Of a DNA stretch of 7,676 nt, positions 1 to 5,421 are shown in pieces. The stretch comes from an uncultured Verrucomicrobiota bacterium (GTDB taxonomy: Bacteria > Verrucomicrobiota > Verrucomicrobiia > Methylacidiphilales > Verrucolacustridaceae). How positions within the stretch are numbered: position 1 is the first letter of the stretch; each line of letters opens with the position of its first letter. The DNA is taken from the NCBI GenBank assembly GCA_903905395.1, contig CAIVGD010000059.1:1-7676 (forward strand). The letters run 5' to 3'. The notes under the pieces are model-generated. The model had not been told where the DNA came from and ran no database searches. It worked only from the letters and a program-made list of their open reading frames with translations. Both the position numbers and the translations under genes were made by a program.

Positions 1-103
1 ATCCCTGAAGCAGTAGATCAACATTCGTGATCGTTTCTTAAACAACGAAGGCAAAGAGATTTTTATTCTGCGCGATACGGGTCTGGGCCTTGGTGGGGGG
101 TAA
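1..103 (+). pseudogene. Possible frameshifted C-terminal end of an unidentified gene
   Basis: Two short reading frames here look like pieces of one protein tail. Bases 1-21 read IPEAVDQ in frame 1, and that frame stops at the TGA at 28-30. Bases 17-100 in another frame read INIRDRF, then NNEGKEIFILRD, then TGLGLGGG, ending at TAA 101-103. That second frame has an in-frame TAG at 14-16 just before it. Joining the two with one indel near bases 17-23 gives a smooth protein-like ending. The TAA lies directly against the end of the convergent dehydrogenase gene, as a real gene end might. I do not recognise the family. It could equally be a gene that ends at 28-30 followed by noncoding DNA, or chance. 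The missing upstream sequence would decide this. Confidence 0.25.
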
Positions 104-874
104 TTACCGTCCTCCGTCAACAATGAGGGTCTGTGCGGTGACATAGGCGGCTCCCGTCGCCAGGAAAAAGATAACGTCCGCCACATCTTCGGCAGTACCG
201 ACACGTTTCAAAAGGGTGCTTTCGATCGATTTCTTCCGCCGTTCCTCAGGCCAATGTTTTGTCCATGGAGTGTCAATCCATCCTGGGGCGACCGCGTTCA
301 CCCTGACGTCAGGAGCCAGTGCCCTGGCAAGATTCTGGGTTAGGTTGATCAGGGCCGCTTTGCTGGCCGCGTAGGGGATGCTGCTGGCCTGACCGTGCAA
401 GCCGGCGAGAGAAGCGGTATTGACGACCGCTCCATGGAGTTTTTTCAAGAAGGGGGCGGCCGCTCTAGTCATACGAAAAGGTCCCACCAAATTGACATTG
501 AGAAGATGGTTCCAGAGGTTGTCGTCATAAGCGTTTAGATCGGAGAATGGGACGGGGGTCGATACGCCGGATGTTCCGGCGTTATTGATGAGGATATCCA
601 AACCTCCAAATCGGCTTATTGTTTCGTTAAGTAAGCGGTCTGGGGCGTCCGGATCTGCAGCGTTCGCAGTAACAAAAGCGATCTGTTTCCTTGCCTGCTC
701 GGGCATCCCCGGTTCTTGGGCCAAGGCGAGGACGATGGATTGGGCCTCGGAAGCGATATCCGCGACCAAGACAGCAGACCCAGCCGCAAGGAGGCGACGC
801 GATATGGCCAAGCCAATGCCAGATCCTCCCCCTGTAATCAGGGAAACCTTCCCTTGTAGTGAAGTGCGGATCAT
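104..874 (-). CDS. SDR family NAD(P)-dependent oxidoreductase
   Basis: A 256-residue classical short-chain dehydrogenase/reductase, the usual length for the family. The Rossmann cofactor motif TGGGSGIG is at residues 14-21. An acidic residue (D39, in LVADI) ends the second strand, which usually means NAD rather than NADP preference. NNAG is at 97-100, and the active site comprises N128, S155, Y168 and K172 (YAASK). PGW (197-199) and the C-terminal DGG (253-255) are also present. No signal peptide or membrane segment is seen, so it should be cytoplasmic. The ATG at 874 fits because the Rossmann strand begins about ten residues in, but no clear Shine-Dalgarno precedes it. The gene is transcribed away from the AGE-like gene across a 215-base spacer holding a candidate promoter. 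The substrate cannot be told from sequence: FabG-like ketoacyl, sugar or polyol oxidation are all possible. Family is certain; specific role is unknown. Confidence 0.95.
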   Translation of the reverse strand: MIRTSLQGKVSLITGGGSGIGLAISRRLLAAGSAVLVADIASEAQSIVLALAQEPGMPEQARKQIAFVTANAADPDAPDRLLNETISRFGGLDILINNAGTSGVSTPVPFSDLNAYDDNLWNHLLNVNLVGPFRMTRAAAPFLKKLHGAVVNTASLAGLHGQASSIPYAASKAALINLTQNLARALAPDVRVNAVAPGWIDTPWTKHWPEERRKKSIESTLLKRVGTAEDVADVIFFLATGAAYVTAQTLIVDGGR

Positions 875-901
875 CGAGAGAAAACTTGTAGCAGTATTTT
901 C

Positions 902-929
902 ATTCTATTTCCAGATCCGTTTCTGTTAA
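902..929 (-). promoter_or_regulatory. Candidate sigma70-type promoter of the dehydrogenase gene
   Basis: Read on the minus strand, a TTAACA -35 box (924-929, 5 of 6 to consensus) is followed after 16 bases by a TAGAAT -10 box (902-907, 5 of 6). Transcription would begin near 895, giving a leader of about 20 bases before the ATG at 874, with no Shine-Dalgarno. The position and spacing are right for the dehydrogenase. This is pattern matching by eye, and the host's promoter consensus is not known. Confidence 0.4.
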
Positions 930-983
930 CCCTTCGCTGTAAATGCCACTCCGGTTGTTGATAAAGCACATGATTCGGATCTG
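912..983. repeat. Inverted pair of CAGATCCG in the divergent spacer
   Basis: CAGATCCG at 912-919 recurs on the opposite strand at 976-983 (CGGATCTG on +). The first copy sits between the -35 and -10 boxes of the candidate dehydrogenase promoter. The second lies inside an imperfect palindrome, ATTCGGATCTGAAT (973-986). This is a plausible operator arrangement for a divergent promoter region, but an 8-base match in 215 bases can easily arise by chance. Confidence 0.15.
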
Positions 984-1089
984 AATATTGGGACGTTGTT
1001 TTAGCATGCAGATGGATGCCGAATGAGTCACTTTCCATGGTGCTGGGTCGATTCGGTCGTTTGTCCGGCGAGGGGAATGACTATTCATA

Positions 1090-2505
1090 ATGGCAAGCAA
1101 TGAAGCGAATTCGTCCTCAGGGGCACTTTCACCAGGTTCCTTTCGGGCCGCGCCCCAAATTCCCATGGTTAAAAAAAACTACGAACCTCTGATTCTATCC
1201 GCCCCGACGGTTTCCCATCTTCGGTCAGAAACTTACCAACGTTTTCTGCGTACATTCGGCATCGAAACCGGGGTTCGTCTCCTTCTGCATCGGCATGGCC
1301 GATCGGTGGATTGGCCTTACCTTGACACGAAATTCAACCCGAACACGGGGTTGGATCTTCCTTCGGAAAGTTATCAGGTGATCTATCCTTGGTTGCTGGG
1401 GCGCGGGATGGAGGCTCTTCTCTTGCATCTCGATGTCCTCGGGGCACTGGAGTTGACCCAAGAGGAAAAGAGCCGTGCCAGAGAGATTTTTCCTCAGCTT
1501 GTGACCAACATGGCCGAGGCAATCCTTAAACTGATGGCCCGTTATAAGGGGCGCTGCCCATTTCGCGTCGACCGGTCTTTCGCGCTGAATCCCCTCCATG
1601 GTAATCCGAAAGCACCGGACTTCGATCGTGTCGGCGAGGGGGATCTATTCTGTGCCAAGGGGCTGTTGGCCAGTACCAACCCCACCCTTCGACAAACTGG
1701 GGTGGATATGCTCGACCGGATAGGCAGTCGCGTGGAGCAAGGACTCTTCGAACTGGAGGCGGCCCGACTGTCAGGGCAAGGGCAGAGTCAGAGCATGCAC
1801 ATGTTGTTCCAATCCGTCCCCGGACTTTTCGCACGGGGGGGCTTGGATGAGCATGTTCGAGACCGTCTGTGCAAATGCAGTTGTCAGTTTTTGCAATTTG
1901 TCCTCGATCATCACTGGGAGCCTGGTACCGGCCGGTTCAGCGAATATATAGATCCGCATACGCGGGAACGCGGGGAGTATCTGGATCCTGGGCACGCCAC
2001 GGAATTTGTAGGTTTGGGGCTGTCCGCGGTTGCCGTCATGGAAACCCAGGGGTTCGGGTTGGATTCCGCACGACAGCGCCTCTTAGTGCGGGCCAAAATC
2101 GAAATGCCGCATATTTTGATCCGTGTATTTCGCGCGGGATTCAACGAGCGCTGGGAGGGAATATTTAAAGCGGTCAACAACCGAACCGGGGAGGTCATGG
2201 ATTTCGATATGCCTTGGTGGAACCTTCCTGAGACTATGCGAGCCGCTCTCTTGGCGGCTCTAGCTACCGCCGAGGAAGAGGTGCGAGAGGAGTGTCTGGC
2301 CATATATGCGAAGTGTCACAACGCGTACTTTCGGCACTACTTGAACCCGGACATGATGTATTTTCCATACCAGACCCGCTGCGGACGGACGGGTAAGGTG
2401 TTGAATTCGGTCCCCGCGGTTCCGGAAGGGGATCCCTTGTATCATAGCAATCTTTCCTTTCTCGAGATCCTTTCCATTCTCCGGCAGACGCCGGGAAAAA
2501 CATAA
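1090..2505 (+). CDS. AGE family (N-acylglucosamine 2-epimerase-like) sugar epimerase/isomerase
   Basis: A 471-residue protein with the marks of the AGE superfamily, whose members fold as an (alpha/alpha)6 barrel and interconvert sugars such as GlcNAc/ManNAc, glucose/mannose or cellobiose forms. Visible landmarks are GRGMEALL (104-111; R105), the central DPGHATEF (299-306), with H302 and E305 at the expected catalytic site, PWWNLPE (375-381), and a late EGDPLYH (446-452). H452 is in the place of the second catalytic histidine. There is no signal peptide. Residues 1-25 are Ser/Asn/Ala-rich and poorly protein-like, so the alternative ATG at 1165 (residue 26, MVKKNYEP) is a credible true start. 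The ATG at 1090 has a GAGGGG about 12 bases upstream, the only Shine-Dalgarno-like element among the starts here. The gene leads a three-gene + strand cluster, 29 bases ahead of the NagB-like gene, which favours an amino-sugar substrate. Exact substrate is unknown. Confidence 0.8.
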   Translation: MASNEANSSSGALSPGSFRAAPQIPMVKKNYEPLILSAPTVSHLRSETYQRFLRTFGIETGVRLLLHRHGRSVDWPYLDTKFNPNTGLDLPSESYQVIYPWLLGRGMEALLLHLDVLGALELTQEEKSRAREIFPQLVTNMAEAILKLMARYKGRCPFRVDRSFALNPLHGNPKAPDFDRVGEGDLFCAKGLLASTNPTLRQTGVDMLDRIGSRVEQGLFELEAARLSGQGQSQSMHMLFQSVPGLFARGGLDEHVRDRLCKCSCQFLQFVLDHHWEPGTGRFSEYIDPHTRERGEYLDPGHATEFVGLGLSAVAVMETQGFGLDSARQRLLVRAKIEMPHILIRVFRAGFNERWEGIFKAVNNRTGEVMDFDMPWWNLPETMRAALLAALATAEEEVREECLAIYAKCHNAYFRHYLNPDMMYFPYQTRCGRTGKVLNSVPAVPEGDPLYHSNLSFLEILSILRQTPGKT

Positions 2506-2534
2506 AAACCAAACAGAAGAAAGACGAAAACCCA

Positions 2535-3281
2535 ATGAAATCAAAAGTACGAATCATAATTAAAAAAACAAAACTGGAACTGGGTGCAGCGGCGGCTGGA
2601 CTTGGCGCCCAGCTGATCCGTGCGGCTATTCGGAAGAACGGGAAGGCAAACATCATTGTGGGCACGGGCGCTTCCCAGTTCGAAATGCTGGGGCAATTAG
2701 TTAGGGAACCTCGGATCGATTGGACGCGGGTCACAGCGTTCCATCTTGATGAATACTTTGGCACCCCGATCACGCACCCTTCTTCGTTCCGAAAATATCT
2801 CTGGGAAAGGTTTGTCTCCAAGCTGTCACTACCCCTGGCGGCGTTTCACTATATTAATGGCGAGGGCAATCTGTCGGCGGAGTGCCGGCGGGTTGGCGCG
2901 ATTCTTGCGCGACATCCGATTGACGTTTGTTTTGCCGGTATTGGTGAGAATGGGCATCTGGCCTTTAACGACCCACCGGCTGATTTCAAAACGAAGGCTC
3001 CTTATATTGTGGTGCGACTCGATCAAGCCTGCAGGCGACAGCAGATGGGGGAGGGTTGGTTCAAGACGCTCCGGCAGGTTCCCGACCGGGCAATTTCCAT
3101 GTCAGTTGCTCAAATCATGAAGTCCAAAGCCATCATCTGTACGGTGCCGGACAGGCGCAAGGCTCAGGCTGTGAAGAACTGTCTCAGTGGAGAAATAACC
3201 CCAATGCATCCTTCCTCGATTCTCCAGAGGCACAAGGCGGCTTGGTGTTTTCTGGATAAAAACTCCTCCTCTTTACTTTGA
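2535..3281 (+). CDS. Glucosamine-6-phosphate deaminase-like protein (NagB/6-phosphogluconolactonase superfamily)
   Basis: A 248-residue member of the NagB/RpiA/SugP-type sugar-phosphate isomerase group. NagB enzymes convert glucosamine-6-phosphate to fructose-6-phosphate plus ammonia. The phosphate-binding turn GTGASQ is at 43-48. HLDEYFG (70-76) carries the catalytic-type Asp72. GIGENGHLAFNDPP (135-148) carries His141, with Asn139 and Asp146 where E. coli NagB has Asp141 and Glu148. LDQACRRQQMGEG (162-174) and HPSSIL (225-230) are typical of a subfamily distinct from E. coli and B. subtilis NagB. That subfamily is generally annotated as glucosamine-6-phosphate deaminase, but its substrate could differ. 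The protein is cytoplasmic. It starts 29 bases after the AGE-like gene, so the two are probably cotranscribed. The region before the ATG is A-rich without a good Shine-Dalgarno. A second, canonical nagB lies at the right edge on the other strand. Confidence 0.85.
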   Translation: MKSKVRIIIKKTKLELGAAAAGLGAQLIRAAIRKNGKANIIVGTGASQFEMLGQLVREPRIDWTRVTAFHLDEYFGTPITHPSSFRKYLWERFVSKLSLPLAAFHYINGEGNLSAECRRVGAILARHPIDVCFAGIGENGHLAFNDPPADFKTKAPYIVVRLDQACRRQQMGEGWFKTLRQVPDRAISMSVAQIMKSKAIICTVPDRRKAQAVKNCLSGEITPMHPSSILQRHKAAWCFLDKNSSSLL

Positions 3282-3392
3282 GGACTCTTCTCCGGGTGCG
3301 TTCTGATTTGGGTGGAAAATCACAAGAATCCCCGCTGGCAATACCCTCCCCACCGGGGCTATGGGTTAGGGCGTGAATTCCTCTGCCTATTT

Positions 3393-4199
3393 ATGACGAA
3401 TCCCTACTTCCGTATGCCTATAGGTTTTGGACCTTTTCCCGGGCCGCGCCAAATTCCCGTTCCAGGGCGGCGGGATCCCCATTATTCTCCGAAGCGCACC
3501 GTCGCTTCCGTGATTTTTGAGACTGAGAAAGATGCCATTGCCAGATTTCTGCCGCCAGGGTTCTTCCCAGCGGACGATGCTCGAATCATTCTTGAAGCTC
3601 AGCACCTCCTCAACGTGGATTGGCTGGCCGGACGTGGGTACTCCACATTGGCAGTGAAGTTTCCGGCCGTCTTTCATGCTCGCGGGGGTCCCGTCGAAGG
3701 TGATTTTCTGGCCGTGCTTTGGGAGAATCTTGCGGATCCCATCCTCAGTGGACGGGAAGAGCTGGGTTACGCGAAGCTTTGGTGTGAGATTGAAGAAGCT
3801 GTCCGTCCAGCGGATGCACGCTTTTTCACCGCAAGCTGGTTAGGGCACCTGTTCTTCGATATGGCGCTCAGCGAACTTCGGCCAGCAACCGAACCTGCCC
3901 CCGCGCGGCGTCCGTTACTGCATTATAAATATATCCCCAGGACCGGCTGCTCGGGCGAAGCCGATGCGAATTACGCGACGGTGACTCCGGCTGAGAACCC
4001 CACTCTGGTGGTGACGGAGCGTTTCGTCGGATCCGGGGAAGTGCATTTTCATCGCTCCACTTGGGAGCAACTGCCCACGCTTTTCCATATTGTCAACGCA
4101 TTGGCGGATTTACCATTTGGTAAGGTACGAAGTGCAAGTTGGACTGGCTCGCGGGGGGGTAAAGACTTGGGGGATCAGTGTATTCTTGAGCCAGCTTGA
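3393..4199 (+). CDS. Acetoacetate decarboxylase (ADC)-like protein
   Basis: An ADC-superfamily protein of 268 residues from the ATG at 3393, close to the family's usual size. The open frame extends to a GTG at 3312 (295 residues), and numbering here uses that longer form. The added 27 residues look unlike the family, whereas similarity begins at GFGPFPGPRQ (38-47), so the ATG at 3393 or 3414 is preferred. None of these starts has a convincing Shine-Dalgarno. The core GDFLAVLWENLADPILSGREELGYAKL (130-156) is the signature block. K155 is in the place of the lysine that forms the Schiff base in true acetoacetate decarboxylase, and R148, E149 and E150 precede it. Many family members are not acetoacetate decarboxylases but aldolase/dehydratase-like enzymes, so the reaction is open. 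It follows the NagB-like gene by 30 to 111 bases on the same strand and is probably the last gene of that cluster. It ends facing the esterase gene. Confidence 0.8.
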   Translation: MTNPYFRMPIGFGPFPGPRQIPVPGRRDPHYSPKRTVASVIFETEKDAIARFLPPGFFPADDARIILEAQHLLNVDWLAGRGYSTLAVKFPAVFHARGGPVEGDFLAVLWENLADPILSGREELGYAKLWCEIEEAVRPADARFFTASWLGHLFFDMALSELRPATEPAPARRPLLHYKYIPRTGCSGEADANYATVTPAENPTLVVTERFVGSGEVHFHRSTWEQLPTLFHIVNALADLPFGKVRSASWTGSRGGKDLGDQCILEPA

Positions 4200-4286
4200 G
4201 GGGGATGGTGCAGAGGATTTTTTCAGAGGAGTTTCTAGTTTCAATAGGTGCAGGTCTGGGTTAGGGCTGGAACTAAAAGTGTTTCC

Positions 4287-5246
4287 TCAAAGTTTTCCGA
4301 GAAATTCAAACGCCCGGTCGGCGAATCCAGGCAAGCCTTCGTGTCCGTAATCGGGGTAGACCAGCATTTCTTTCTTTCCCGGCAGATGATTGTAAGCGGC
4401 GAATACGGTGGAAGGGGGTGTCGTCGAGTCCTGTAATCCTATTCCCATCAGAGTTTCAGCCTTGATGCGGGGCGCCAAGTGATGGACATCGATGTAGCCG
4501 AGAGTGGTGAAGATCTCCTTTTCTCGTTCATGACGGGGATCGTAAAGGCGGAAGTAAGTCTTTAATTCCTGATAGGCGCCCTTTGCGAGATCCATGTCCC
4601 AGACGCGTTGGTAGTCAGAAAGAAACGGGAAAAGAGGGGCAATCCGCTTGATCCGAGGTTCCAGAGCTGCACAGGCGAGGGTGAGACCCCCGCCTTGGGA
4701 ACAACCATGGGCGCCAAGACGATCGGCATCGACTTCGTGAAAGGAGGCAACGACGCGTGCCAACTGAGCGGTATCGAGAAAGATTTGGCGGAAAAGGAGT
4801 TTATCGGGATGGTCATGCAGGCCACGGATGATGTGACCGGTGTGAGTATTGCCTTTGACGGATAGGAGATCCTCGCTGAGTCCGCCTTGGCCGCGACACT
4901 CCATCGATGCAACGCAGACATCCTTGGCGAGAAAAGTCGCATTGGAAATCCAATCTCCGCTGTTTCCAGCGTAACCATGGAAGTTCAGAACAGCCGCATG
5001 TTTGCCCTTGGATCTGGGTCGTATGTATTTGGCGTAAATGCGGCTACCGCCCACGCCGGTGAAAGTCAGATCGAAGCATTCAAAGCTGTGGCTTTGGATC
5101 GTGCGGTTGGGTTGGAGTTCAGGTTGAGGAGGGGTGGAGTCGAGTTCCTGCAGGGCGCGATCCCAGTAAGCATCAAAATCAGACGGCTTGGGATTGATCC
5201 CTTGGTATTTCTTAAGTTCGGCAAGCGGTTTATCAAGAGTTGGCAT
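4287..5246 (-). CDS. CE7 family acetylxylan esterase / cephalosporin-C deacetylase
   Basis: A 319-residue alpha/beta-hydrolase matching the CE7 carbohydrate esterases in length and in every signature. These are RGQ at 118-120, the nucleophile elbow GCSQGG (181-186) with Ser183, acid Asp273 in LQDSTTPPST, and His302-Glu303 (the HE motif) in YGHEGLP. The N-terminus PLAELKKYQG...DFDAYW is the typical oligomer-contact region. CE7 enzymes remove acetyl groups from short xylo-oligosaccharides and other small acetylated substrates, usually as cytoplasmic hexamers. The lack of a signal peptide agrees. The ATG at 5246 gives the family N-terminus directly, but no Shine-Dalgarno precedes it. It is the last of three minus-strand genes, 175 bases after the two-domain hydrolase, with its own candidate promoter. 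Its likely role is deacetylating imported sugar oligomers. The natural substrate is not fixed by sequence. Confidence 0.93.
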   Translation of the reverse strand: MPTLDKPLAELKKYQGINPKPSDFDAYWDRALQELDSTPPQPELQPNRTIQSHSFECFDLTFTGVGGSRIYAKYIRPRSKGKHAAVLNFHGYAGNSGDWISNATFLAKDVCVASMECRGQGGLSEDLLSVKGNTHTGHIIRGLHDHPDKLLFRQIFLDTAQLARVVASFHEVDADRLGAHGCSQGGGLTLACAALEPRIKRIAPLFPFLSDYQRVWDMDLAKGAYQELKTYFRLYDPRHEREKEIFTTLGYIDVHHLAPRIKAETLMGIGLQDSTTPPSTVFAAYNHLPGKKEMLVYPDYGHEGLPGFADRAFEFLGKL

Positions 5247-5274
5247 ATCAGTATCAGTGCGGGGCTATTATTCT

Positions 5275-5301
5275 ATTATCCATTAATGGGTTATGAGTCA
5301 A
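5275..5301 (-). promoter_or_regulatory. Candidate promoter of the CE7 esterase gene
   Basis: On the minus strand TTGACT (5296-5301, 5 of 6 to the -35 consensus) precedes GATAAT (5275-5280, 5 of 6 to the -10 consensus) with a short 15-base spacer. The spacer largely overlaps a perfect 10-base palindrome CCATTAATGG (5280-5289). The region is AT-rich and ends about 28 bases before the ATG at 5246. The short spacing would make a weak or activator-dependent promoter. Assignment is by eye only. Confidence 0.35.
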
Positions 5302-5358
5302 AAGGATTCAGCAAATAATTGATTCTGGGCAACTGGATGAAAGGAAGATTATCCATTA
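5275..5358. repeat. 11-base direct repeat upstream of the CE7 esterase gene
   Basis: ATTATCCATTA occurs at 5275-5285 and again, identically, at 5348-5358. The gene-proximal copy covers the candidate -10 box and half of the CCATTAATGG palindrome. The distal copy lies 73 bases further upstream, about seven helical turns, compatible with two operator sites for one regulator. An exact 11-base match in a 175-base spacer is unlikely by chance, although the AT-richness raises the odds. Confidence 0.35.
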
Positions 5359-5421
5359 GAAAAAATCGATCGGCTTGAACTCGTAAGAAAACGAAGTGAT
5401 GGTAGGGGAAAATAGAGGGTC

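Noticed and set aside
900..1166. 88-residue minus-strand open frame in the divergent spacer
   Set aside because: It has no protein-like motif, covers the candidate dehydrogenase promoter and overlaps the start of the AGE-like gene.
2264..2821. 185-residue minus-strand open frame across the AGE/NagB junction
   Set aside because: It overlaps the ends of two well-supported genes on the other strand, spans their spacer, and has a low-complexity composition with no recognisable motif.
3330..3358. GC hairpin (CCCC at 3348-3351 with GGGG at 3355-3358) ahead of the ADC-like start at 3393
   Set aside because: The stem is only four base pairs, is not followed by a T run, and lies inside the longer alternative open frame. 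It does not support a terminator.
4200..4286. Bidirectional terminator expected between the convergent ADC-like and esterase genes
   Set aside because: Only a weak GGAA/TTCC pairing (4269-4286) and a CAGAGGA direct repeat (4211-4217, 4224-4230) are visible. Neither makes a convincing stem with a T tract.
5360..5421. Terminator for the two-domain hydrolase gene on the minus strand
   Set aside because: There is a run of six T after CGATCG, but the palindrome is too short to form a stable stem and the nearby TTCGT/ACGAG pairing is not next to the T run.
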